A stretch of 33,707 nt of DNA, from positions 1 to 33,707 of the IMG/VR virus record IMGVR_UViG_3300045454_000107; one strand, 5' to 3'. This document shows, piece by piece, positions 1 to 6,697 of this stretch (position 1 is the stretch's first letter; the number at the start of each line of letters is the position of its first letter). Position numbers and translations under genes: made by a program. The stretch comes from a virus. Below the pieces are notes generated by a model. It searched no databases, was not told where the DNA came from, and was given only the letters and a program-made list of their open reading frames with translations.

Positions 1-1152
1 TCACATTGCGTGCGACGGAACTGGGTTTTGTTCGGATTGCGTGCGACATTCGGCGGCGTTTTGCTCGGATTGCGTGTGACATTGGGCGGCGTTTTGCTCG
101 GATTGCGTGCGACATTGGGCGGCAGTTTTACGGGCGAGGATGAGGTCGCCCAGGGCGGATTCGACACTGCGGCGGGCGCTGCAGTGTTTGGCGTAGGCAA
201 GGAAGGACTTGACGCGCTGGCGCACGTAGTCGAGGTCGATGTGGCCGTCGTGGTAGTCGGCGGCCATGTGCTTGAAGGCCAGGCGCGCGCGCTTGATGTT
301 GCGCTTGCGCGGCAGGATGTGGGTGGGCCAGATGCGGTAGCCGCAAAAGTCGATGCCGCGCTGCCAGGGATGGATGCCGGTCTTGGGGTTGAGCGTCAGG
401 GCCAGGCCATTGACGGCTGCACCGAGATCGCGCAGGGCGCGCTGTGCGCTGGCTTTGTCGGGCAGGATGGCGACAAAGTCGTCCATGTAGCGGGCGTAGA
501 AGCGCAGACCGAGTTCGTCTTTGGCGATGTGGTCGAGCCGGTTGAGCACGATGTTGGCGGCGAGCTGACTGGTGAGCGCACCGACGGGCAGGCCGACTCC
601 GCCTTCGTGGCCGTAGCCGCCGATGACGGCGCGCCAGAGCCAGAGCACGTCGCGGTCGGCGATGGTGCGCTCGATTTCTGCCATAAGGACGTCGTGCCGG
701 ATGCTGGCGAAGTATTTGCTGATATCGGCCTTGAGGACGTAGGCGCGCTCGCCCCAGGCGCGCTTGGCAACGCGCATGAAGTGTTGCACACGCGCCACAG
801 CCGCTTGCGTGCCTTTGCCGCTGCGGCAGGCGTAGGTGTCGGCGATGAAGCCGGCCTCGAACAGGGGTTCGACGCGGCGCACCAGGGCGTGGTGCAGCAC
901 GCGGTCGGCAAAGGGCGGGGCTTGAATCTGGCGCCGCTTGGGCTCGAAGACGACGAAGGCGCGCGCGGCGCCGGGCTGCCAACTGCGCCAAACGAGGTGG
1001 TTGTGCAGGTTGATGAGGTTTTCTTCGAGGTTGAGGGCGTAGCGCATGACGTCGGGGCTGTAGCGCTTGCCCATGCGCGCAGCGCGGTAGGCGGCGTGCA
1101 GGTTTTCGAAGGCGATGAGATCAGGCCAAAGGCCGTTGTGGGTGCGGGGCAT
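1..1152 (-). CDS. DGR reverse transcriptase
   Basis: Group II intron-like reverse transcriptase of a diversity-generating retroelement. It copies the TR RNA into cDNA with errors opposite adenines. The 383-aa product shows RT motif A as KADISKYFASI (around residues 141-151), the DGR-type motif B GLPVGALTSQ (about 187-196), with SQ where most RTs have SP, and the catalytic YMDDF (222-226). The ATG lies 3 nt after the stop of the small upstream ORF, so translation is probably coupled. TR and Avd lie just upstream on the same strand. The fold seems to end near residue 345. The last ~38 residues are three 11-residue repeats (AAQCRTQSEQN type) encoded by 33-bp tandem repeats, and look appended. 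The stop codon is at positions 1-3, so the gene is complete. Family assignment is secure; activity is inferred. Confidence 0.95.
   Translation of the reverse strand: MPRTHNGLWPDLIAFENLHAAYRAARMGKRYSPDVMRYALNLEENLINLHNHLVWRSWQPGAARAFVVFEPKRRQIQAPPFADRVLHHALVRRVEPLFEAGFIADTYACRSGKGTQAAVARVQHFMRVAKRAWGERAYVLKADISKYFASIRHDVLMAEIERTIADRDVLWLWRAVIGGYGHEGGVGLPVGALTSQLAANIVLNRLDHIAKDELGLRFYARYMDDFVAILPDKASAQRALRDLGAAVNGLALTLNPKTGIHPWQRGIDFCGYRIWPTHILPRKRNIKRARLAFKHMAADYHDGHIDLDYVRQRVKSFLAYAKHCSARRSVESALGDLILARKTAAQCRTQSEQNAAQCHTQSEQNAAECRTQSEQNPVPSHAM
25..123. repeat. 33-bp tandem repeat, three copies
   Basis: Three head-to-tail 33-bp copies (25-57, 58-90, 91-123), with a degenerate partial copy to the left (about 4-20). 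They lie in the 3' end of the RT gene and are in frame (11 codons), giving the repeated 11-residue tail. Each unit carries one copy of the dispersed motif (minus-strand positions 30-49, 63-82 and 96-115). Confidence 0.9.
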
Positions 1153-1155
1153 GGG

Positions 1156-1341
1156 TCAGGCGTCGAATAGGTGCGGCACCGCTTTCTTCAGCAGTCGCTC
1201 GCGGCATTCTTGTTCCACCTCGTCCTTGAGCAGCCGGGTCATGTGCTGCAGACCCTTGTGCAGCACCTCGGTCTGCACCGAAACCGGCACGGGCGGGTCA
1301 GAGTCCATGTCTACAGCCAACGTGCACCGACCGTCCAGCAT
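1156..1341 (-). CDS. small ORF between TR and RT, possible DGR accessory protein
   Basis: The frame ends 3 nt before the RT start (TGA CCC ATG), a spacing typical of coupled genes. From the ATG at 1341 it gives 61 aa, with an acidic N-terminal part (LAVDMDSDPPVPV) and a helical basic C-terminus (LLKDEVEQECRERLLKK). The frame stays open upstream to about 1590, through the TR. The residues just before the ATG (GLGQWLRDTAD) also look protein-like, so a non-ATG start such as a TTG further up is possible. There is no clear Shine-Dalgarno sequence before the ATG. I do not recognise a family. In the Bordetella phage DGR the TR-to-RT spacer RNA is needed for cDNA priming, so this stretch could act as RNA as well as, or instead of, a protein. 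Confidence 0.45.
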   Translation of the reverse strand: MLDGRCTLAVDMDSDPPVPVSVQTEVLHKGLQHMTRLLKDEVEQECRERLLKKAVPHLFDA

Positions 1342-1454
1342 GTCGGCTGTATCGCGCAGCCACTGGCCCAGACCGGCAAGGGTCGGGAGCAAGGCCCCAA
1401 AGGATGCGCGCTGGACGCGCGCCCGGTGGGCGACGCGCCTGCTGGCGTGGGTCG

Positions 1455-1561
1455 TTTGCGAGGCGGCCGCCGATGTTCGTGTTCGCATTCGACGCGGCGT
1501 TGTTGAGGTTGAGATAGAACAGACCGGCGTTCGCGCCGTTGCCCCAATTGCCGCCGTTATA
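1455..1561 (-). other. DGR template repeat (TR)
   Basis: This 107-bp segment aligns without gaps to the VR at 2554-2660 (offset 1099). There are 96 identities and 11 differences. All differences fall on T in the + strand, that is A in the coding-sense TR (1474, 1476, 1482, 1488, 1501, 1510, 1531, 1540, 1548, 1549, 1558). The TR has 27 such adenines and none of its other 80 positions differ. Homology ends sharply at 1454 and 1562. Read in the VR frame, it specifies an Asn-rich peptide with AAC/AAT codons at the variable sites. It lies between Avd and RT, the usual TR position. Confidence 0.97.
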
Positions 1562-1598
1562 AGCCTTGCCCCTTTGTTTGATTGCAACAAGGTCTAAT

Positions 1599-1958
1599 TC
1601 ATGCGCTTGCCCCTTCGTGCTTTATCCAGGCACCGACCATGGCGCCGATTTCGTTGATGTGGCGCATCCAGACGCCCAACCGATGGCTGTTGATGTAAGC
1701 GGCGCGGTGCGCCTTGCGCACCAGGCCGCGCAGCAATTCGATTTCCACGTCAAGGTCAAACAGGGCAGCCGCTTTCTGGCGCCGTTTCCAGGCGACGATG
1801 GTCAGGCGCAGCAGCCGGTTCATTGCGGCGCGCAGGTCGGCGCAAAGCAGATGGCGCTCCAGGCGTGGAAATTGGTGCAGCACGGTATGGGTGTAGGCAT
1901 CGAGCTCTTCGAGCTTGGTCAGCAAGGCCAAATACGGGGCGGGCTGCGCCACACTCAA
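1599..1958 (-). CDS. avd: Avd-like DGR accessory protein (four-helix bundle)
   Basis: A 119-aa, largely helical and basic protein of the Avd / four-helix-bundle (S23-related) type. Avd binds the DGR reverse transcriptase and the TR RNA and is needed for mutagenic retrohoming in the Bordetella phage system. Helices rich in Leu, Arg and His are visible (LALLTKLEELDAYTHTVLHQ, DLRAAMNRLLRLTIVAWKRR and the stretch around residues 66-84), ending in HRLGVWMRHINEIGAMVGAW. The furthest start is TTG at 1958, overlapping the TGA of the upstream gene by 4 bp (TTGA). A GTG at 1952 is the alternative. Position between target and TR supports the call; family membership is judged from size, composition and context. 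Confidence 0.85.
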   Translation of the reverse strand: MSVAQPAPYLALLTKLEELDAYTHTVLHQFPRLERHLLCADLRAAMNRLLRLTIVAWKRRQKAAALFDLDVEIELLRGLVRKAHRAAYINSHRLGVWMRHINEIGAMVGAWIKHEGASA

Positions 1959-2413
1959 GCCGCCTGCTCGATGGCGCGCAGATCGGCCGCGTCGGGCGCG
2001 CTCGAGTTGGCCCAGTCGCGCACGGCGTTGATGTAGGTGGCCATGGCCTTGCGCTCGGCGGCGGGGCCGTCGCGCAGCAGATTGAGCTGGCGGTGGATTG
2101 GATAGCGCGCCTGGATGGCGGCGGCAGCCAGGCGGTTGACCTCGGCCAGGCGCTCGGCGGCAGCAGCGGCCTCGACGGCGGTGGCATCGGGCTCGAGATC
2201 GAGTTCGCCGAGCAGGGTGCAGGCGGCAAGGTCGCAGGCCGGGATGTCTTGCGCCACGCCGGGGATGCGCGCCGAAATGAACAGCCCGTCGGCGCGGTAG
2301 TCGGCGGGCACGGCCCAGACGCAGACGGTGGATGCGACTGCGAGTGTGGGCAGGGCGATGGCGTGCTCTGCGCCCTGGTGGCTCAAGTGCAGGGTGCGGT
2401 TTTCAATGTGCAT
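1955..2413 (-). CDS. probable tail fibre assembly / chaperone protein
   Basis: A 152-aa protein encoded between the DGR target fibre and Avd. In Mu-like phages this slot usually holds a fibre assembly chaperone. The N-terminal third is beta-rich (IENRTLHLSHQGAEHAIALP). The C-terminal half is helical and Ala-rich, with YPIHRQLNLLRDG and YINAVRDWANSS, reminiscent of tail-fibre-assembly proteins that end in W-x-x-x-R segments. AGGAG lies 7 nt before the ATG. It overlaps avd by 4 bp. Function comes mainly from context. Confidence 0.6.
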   Translation of the reverse strand: MHIENRTLHLSHQGAEHAIALPTLAVASTVCVWAVPADYRADGLFISARIPGVAQDIPACDLAACTLLGELDLEPDATAVEAAAAAERLAEVNRLAAAAIQARYPIHRQLNLLRDGPAAERKAMATYINAVRDWANSSAPDAADLRAIEQAA

Positions 2414-2493
2414 GGAAAGGCTCCTGGGGGTTGGGGTTGATGATGGGGTGCGGCACGCGCATCAAGCCGCGCGGCTGCATGCGCGCCGGGGCC

Positions 2494-2510
2494 GCCCCGC
2501 TCGGCGGGGC
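2494..2510 (-). repeat. GC hairpin 3' of the VR
   Basis: Perfect 7-bp inverted repeat (GCCCCGC / GCGGGGC) with a 3-nt loop. It can be extended outward by three pairs if one G-T wobble is allowed. It lies 43 bp downstream of the VR in coding sense, in the 133-bp gap before the fibre-assembly gene. In studied DGRs a short hairpin or cruciform just 3' of the VR promotes target recognition. This one is a little further away and could instead be a weak terminator, although there is no T-tract. Confidence 0.55.
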
Positions 2511-2519
2511 AGCCCAACA

Positions 2520-2545
2520 GCCACATGACGCAGGCCACATGACGC
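2520..2545 (-). repeat. direct repeat GCCACATGACGC x2 next to the VR
   Basis: Two identical 12-bp copies (2520-2531 and 2534-2545) with a 14-bp period, between the end of the VR and the hairpin at 2494-2510. The second copy reaches into the 3-bp stretch before the target stop codon. Function unknown. Confidence 0.8.
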
Positions 2546-2546
2546 C

Positions 2547-5114
2547 TTACACCTTTGCGAGGCGGCCGCCGACGGTCGTGCTCGCAGTCGACGCGGCGTC
2601 GTTGAGGTAGAGATAGAACAGACCGGCGTGCGCGCCGTCGCCCCAACCGCCGCCGTGATACGCGACGCAGTTGGGCGCTTGCCAATAGTGGTCGCCAAAG
2701 CTGCCCTGGCCGGATGCAGCCACGGCGTCGGGCACAAAGACTGCGCCCAGGTTGACTAGCCCGGCGCTGTCGCTGGCCATAGTGAGCGGTGCGCCGCTGG
2801 CCGGGGCGGTGCGGCTGCTGGTCTGGTAGCTGCGCTGGCCGTCGGTGCCCCAGATGCGGTAGCGCGAGCTGGCATCGGTCTGCAAGCCGTCGAGCATCTG
2901 CCAGACGTTGCCCCAGAGGCCAACGATGCCGCGCCAGGTGGCCTGCGCCACGGTGGCGTGGTCGACGTTGAGTGCGCTTGAGCCCGCCACATGGCCTTGA
3001 CCGATGAGAGCCTGGCTGTCGGAGCCGCCCAGCTCGATCAGGGCCAGCATCTGGATGGCGCCGAGCTGGTACACGTCCCAGAGCGCAAAGCCGGTCACGC
3101 CGCCGGTGTTGCGCGCGTTGGCGCGCGCCTGCATGGTCGGGAAGTCGATCGACACCAGCGGCGCAACACCACCCACCGAGCCCAGGCGTGTTCCGCCGTC
3201 GTTGGTGCCCTGGAACTTGCCGACCCAGAATTGCGCAATCTGCGCCCCGGCGTGCATGAAGGCCGGGTGGACGGCAAAGTTGGCCGCCGGCTGGTCGGAG
3301 ATGAGCCAAAAACGCCGCCCGGCGTGCGGCCCGCTGGGCACGGTGCCGGTGCGAAAGAAAAAGCGCGGCACGCGCACCATGGCCTGGCCGTCGATGGTCT
3401 GGTCGACGATGCCGGCATAGACCGGGTGGTTGGCGAAGGTGGCGGTGGTGGTGCTGAGGTTGTTGAAGTGCTCGTCGACGCGCTGCCAGGCCCCGGCCCC
3501 GCCGCCGGTGGCGGTTTGCACGATGCCAATGATGTGCGCGAACTGCTGGCGCGTGGTGAAGGCCACATCCGCCGACCATTCGGATGCCCCCAGGCTGGTG
3601 CCGGTGTGGCGCACGCGCAACACGTACTGCGTTTGCCCGGCCAGCAGCACACCGGCGGGCAGGGTGAGGCTGGTGCGAGCGGCTGCGCTGGCGCCCGAAT
3701 CCCACAGCGGCGCGGCCCAGGTGCCGCTGCTCAAGCGCAATTGCCATTGGCTGGAGGCATGGGCGTCGGCGCCGCCGGTGGTGGCGAAGGCGGCGGTCTG
3801 GAAGGTGGGCTGCTCGGGCACATCCGTCTGCCCCGGCGTGGGCGCAATGACAGCCGGGGTGTTGACAAAGGCGTAGCTGGCGCGGGTGGTGAAGCTGCTG
3901 CTGGCCGACCAGTCAGAGACCAGGCCGGCGGCGTCGGTGACGCGCGCACGCACGTGGAAGGTGGTATTGACCGGCAGCACCCCGGCTGGCACCGAGAAGG
4001 TGAGCGCGGCGCGCGGCCCGCTGTCGTGCAGCACGGTGGCGAAGGTGGCGTTGGTGCTGATCTGGAACTGGGTCGAGGCAAAGGCGTTGCCCGCCGGGCT
4101 GGCAAAGCCCGCCACCGACAGGGTGGGCGTCTCCACCACGTTGGTGGCACCGTTGGCGGGCGCGTTGATGACAGGCGCAGCCGGGCGCATGGCGGGGTTG
4201 ACGAAGCCGGCCTGCCCGGTGGCGCTGCCCAGGGCCACGAGGTGGCGGATGGTCATGGCTTCGCCCGCGACTTCCAGGCGCAAAAAGCCGTCGCCGCGCA
4301 TGGGCACGAGGTACTCGAAGTCGGCAAAGCCTTCGGGGATGCCGGTGGTGCCGCCGCCCGAGCGGCGCACCGACCACGGGCGCTCACTCCAGGCGGGGGT
4401 GTGCTCATCGCGGAAGAACAGCCGCACTTCGCCGGCATTGAGGCTGCGCCGGATGACGACGGCGCGCGGGGTGTGGTCGTCGCCCAGGTTGAGGGCGCGC
4501 GAGACCCATTGGTCGCCCACGACGGCGTTGACGCCGCCTTCGGCGCGCGCCACCAGCGTCGAGCCGCTGAGGGTGGCGCCTGCGCCCCAATGGCGCGCCA
4601 AGTTGGCCGACAGGCGCAGCCGGGTGGCGGAGTGGATGGCGGTGACGCGCACCAGGGCGGTGGCGCCGGCGTCGGACAGCAGATAGTCTTCGCCCACGCG
4701 CACGTCGGCGGTGCTGGCAACGTCGAGCGAGTCGTCGCCCATGATGCCGCCGGTGACGGCGACACCCGGGTGGTTTTGCAACTGGTAGCCAGCGGCAAAA
4801 AGCTCGAAGGCGATGCGCCGGTTGCGGTACAGCCAGTCCAGGTTCACGGCTTGCTGCACCGAGGCGGGTGAGGCCAAGCCCGAGAGTGTGCCCGAGATGC
4901 CGCCGATCTGGGTGATGATGGCGTTGATGGTCTGACCCAGGTCTGGCCGACCGGCGCGCGCGGCGGCCAGTTCGGCGGCGCTGGCGGCTGAGCGCTGGTC
5001 GAGGGCGCTGAAGTTGGCGTCGATCTCGGCGTAGCGCACGTTCCACAGGGCCGGGATGGCCTCGGGCTCGTTGTTCGGGATCGGGGTGATGGGGTGGTGC
5101 GGCAGGGTGCTCAT
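2547..5114 (-). CDS. DGR target: tail fibre with C-type-lectin-like variable C-terminus
   Basis: An 855-aa fibre, probably at the tail tip, acting as receptor-binding protein. The ATG has AAGGAG 8 nt upstream. Visible regions: N-terminal fibre part (1-~110), middle beta-rich part (~110-330), two fibronectin/Ig-like repeats (about 335-430 and 435-530, each ending in DWSAS/EWSAD then FTTR), and a C-terminal domain from ~540 with the FGE/C-type-lectin-like signature GIVGLWGNVWQMLDG. The last ~38 codons contain the VR (YHGGGWGDGAHAGLFYLYL). Compared with the TR, ten residues have changed, nine of them from AAC/AAT codons. The protein reaches its TAA 5 bp after the VR. The collar-type gene is immediately upstream and the assembly gene downstream. 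Confidence 0.95.
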   Translation of the reverse strand: MSTLPHHPITPIPNNEPEAIPALWNVRYAEIDANFSALDQRSAASAAELAAARAGRPDLGQTINAIITQIGGISGTLSGLASPASVQQAVNLDWLYRNRRIAFELFAAGYQLQNHPGVAVTGGIMGDDSLDVASTADVRVGEDYLLSDAGATALVRVTAIHSATRLRLSANLARHWGAGATLSGSTLVARAEGGVNAVVGDQWVSRALNLGDDHTPRAVVIRRSLNAGEVRLFFRDEHTPAWSERPWSVRRSGGGTTGIPEGFADFEYLVPMRGDGFLRLEVAGEAMTIRHLVALGSATGQAGFVNPAMRPAAPVINAPANGATNVVETPTLSVAGFASPAGNAFASTQFQISTNATFATVLHDSGPRAALTFSVPAGVLPVNTTFHVRARVTDAAGLVSDWSASSSFTTRASYAFVNTPAVIAPTPGQTDVPEQPTFQTAAFATTGGADAHASSQWQLRLSSGTWAAPLWDSGASAAARTSLTLPAGVLLAGQTQYVLRVRHTGTSLGASEWSADVAFTTRQQFAHIIGIVQTATGGGAGAWQRVDEHFNNLSTTTATFANHPVYAGIVDQTIDGQAMVRVPRFFFRTGTVPSGPHAGRRFWLISDQPAANFAVHPAFMHAGAQIAQFWVGKFQGTNDGGTRLGSVGGVAPLVSIDFPTMQARANARNTGGVTGFALWDVYQLGAIQMLALIELGGSDSQALIGQGHVAGSSALNVDHATVAQATWRGIVGLWGNVWQMLDGLQTDASSRYRIWGTDGQRSYQTSSRTAPASGAPLTMASDSAGLVNLGAVFVPDAVAASGQGSFGDHYWQAPNCVAYHGGGWGDGAHAGLFYLYLNDAASTASTTVGGRLAKV
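2554..2660 (-). other. DGR variable repeat (VR)
   Basis: Copy of the TR at the extreme 3' end of the fibre gene. Changes by codon, TR to VR: AAC to CAC (His), AAT to GGT (Gly), AAC to GAC (Asp), AAC to CAC (His), AAC to TAC (Tyr), AAC to GAC (Asp), AAT to ACT (Thr), AAC to AGC (Ser), AAC to ACC (Thr), ATC to GTC (Val). The 3' end (coding sense) is the GC-only block CGGCGGCCGCC (2561-2571), followed by TCGCAAA. It is identical in TR and VR and is the likely initiation site for mutagenic homing. Confidence 0.97.
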
Positions 5115-5126
5115 GGGTGGGACTCC

Positions 5127-5537
5127 TTAAAAGCGGGGCATGATGCGGACTTCGTAGACTTCGCCGGCGTCGACGACCTTGGGTGCCATGGTGCGCCAGG
5201 CGACCAGGCCGCCGTCGGCGTCGATCAGGCCAGCCTCAGAAAACGCCATGCCCGGCGGGGCGCTGGCGGCGTTGAGTTCGGCAATGGACAGCGCCTCGGT
5301 GGGCGCGGGGCGCGACTGGCTGACGATGGGCACACGCACACGCTCGGCGTAGAGCGCGCTGCGGTTGGCTGGGGCGGGCCGGGCGCTGGAGCCGACATGG
5401 CCGCCGTCGCCGAAGGCCATGTGGGTGATGCGCGGCAGCGCGCGGCCACCGGCGCAGTGTTCGGCCAGGCGCTCGCGCCAGTAGTCGGTGACCACGGCTT
5501 CGGCGCGCAACAGAGTGGGTGGGCTGGGTGTACTCAT
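5127..5537 (-). CDS. tail-collar fibre protein (DUF3751-like)
   Basis: A 136-aa protein resembling the N-terminal tail-collar domain (DUF3751) that attaches fibres to the baseplate. Family-like features are HMAFGDGGHVG near residue 39, the following Tyr/Glu-rich strand (SALYAERVRVPIVSQ), and AFSEAGLIDADGGLVAWRTM. Here it is a free-standing gene rather than the head of the long fibre, which begins 12 bp after its stop. It overlaps tail gene I by 4 bp (ATGA). The fibre may be assembled from this adaptor plus the diversified distal protein; that is inference. Confidence 0.75.
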   Translation of the reverse strand: MSTPSPPTLLRAEAVVTDYWRERLAEHCAGGRALPRITHMAFGDGGHVGSSARPAPANRSALYAERVRVPIVSQSRPAPTEALSIAELNAASAPPGMAFSEAGLIDADGGLVAWRTMAPKVVDAGEVYEVRIMPRF

Positions 5538-6697
5538 GGCTGGATGCGGGTGATGCTGAGGGTGGGGGTGCGCGCGCCGCCGACGCGCCAGTGCGGCGAC
5601 AGGCGCAGGTGTACGGGTGCGGCCGGGTGGGTGACGGCACCGAGCGGCCAGCGGCCATCGAGGCGCGGGCACTCGTGCAGGGTTTGCGCCGCCAGGCGCA
5701 GGCCGCCGGGGCGCAGGCGTTGCCCGGCGCGCAGGCGCGCGCTGCTCAAGCGCCAGCGGCCATCGAGGCGGCGCGGGCGCTTGAACAGCGTGGTGGGCGG
5801 GGTGACGGCGGGGGCAAGCTGCAGCGGCAGGCGTTCGGGCCGCCAGGCGCTGGCTTGCGCCAGCGGCAGTTGCGCGCGCACGCCGTGGCCGACGCGGGTG
5901 CCGTGCAAGCGGGCGCCGGGGCGTGCGCCGTGCAAGCGCCCGAGCGCAAAGCCGAAGGGCTGCGGCAGGCGCAGGGCGGCACCGTCAGTGCCCAAGCGCC
6001 AGAGCGCATCGGGGTAGGTCGACAGGCTGCGGTTGCCCCAAGGGTGCAGGCGGCTGCTGTGCAGCGTGGCGCGCACGGCGGCGCTGGCCGCCAGCAGGTG
6101 CGGCGCGTGCAGCGCCAGCCAGAGCTGCCAGATCGGGTGGCGCGACAGCGGCGTCCACTCGCGCACCAGGGCTTGCATGAGCGGCAGTTGGCCGGACTCG
6201 AGCGCGTCGGCCAGGTTGATGCGGGCCACGAACTGCGCCCAGTGCTCGATCTGCGGGATGTAGGTCTGGCGGTCGAGCGCGCGCAGGCGCACCGCGCTGG
6301 ATAAGCGCCAGCGCGCATCGAGCCGCTGCGGCAGCAAGGCGGCGTAGATGCGGCGCTGGTCGGCTTGCTCGATGATCTCGACCGCCAGCCCGTGCTGGCG
6401 CAGCACCTCGCGCAGCGCCCAGGGTGTGCCTTTTTTTTGCTGCCAGGGGATGGCGCGCTTGATGAGCGCACGCTGCGCGGCGGCGTCGCGCGCCAGCGCC
6501 CAGCCCTCGAGTGCGCCCAGGTGGAACTGCTGCGCCAACGCGGGCAGCCAGCGCGCGTCGACCTGGTCGACGAGGTAGACCAGCAGTTGGTCGACCGGCA
6601 GCGCCGACAGGCGCGGCACCAGACTGGTCAGCGGCCCCAGGCGCGCGTCGAGCGCGAGCACGTCGGGGGCGGCGGGGTCGGGCAGCCAGTCAGCCAT
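5534..6697 (-). CDS. phage tail protein I (baseplate, Mu gp48-like)
   Basis: A 387-aa baseplate protein of the P2 gpI family. The N-terminal ~200 residues carry the family pattern (VDQLLVYLVDQVDARWLPAL, then RALIKRAIPWQQKKGTPWAL). The protein is about twice the usual length. The extra C-terminal half contains spaced copies of a short motif (RLDARWRLSS near 125, then RLDGRWRLSS and RLDGRWPLGA near the end), suggesting a repetitive beta structure. It overlaps J by 8 bp and the collar gene by 4 bp. Confidence 0.85.
   Translation of the reverse strand: MADWLPDPAAPDVLALDARLGPLTSLVPRLSALPVDQLLVYLVDQVDARWLPALAQQFHLGALEGWALARDAAAQRALIKRAIPWQQKKGTPWALREVLRQHGLAVEIIEQADQRRIYAALLPQRLDARWRLSSAVRLRALDRQTYIPQIEHWAQFVARINLADALESGQLPLMQALVREWTPLSRHPIWQLWLALHAPHLLAASAAVRATLHSSRLHPWGNRSLSTYPDALWRLGTDGAALRLPQPFGFALGRLHGARPGARLHGTRVGHGVRAQLPLAQASAWRPERLPLQLAPAVTPPTTLFKRPRRLDGRWRLSSARLRAGQRLRPGGLRLAAQTLHECPRLDGRWPLGAVTHPAAPVHLRLSPHWRVGGARTPTLSITRIQP

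Noticed and set aside
1482-1497. Resemblance of the TR (CGCATTCGACGCG) to the dispersed motif
   Set aside because: Only the central part matches and it arises from Asn/Ala codons of the template; the VR lost it, so it is treated as chance.
2991-4871. 626-aa plus-strand open frame across the fibre gene
   Set aside because: Antisense shadow of the DGR target; no domain pattern.
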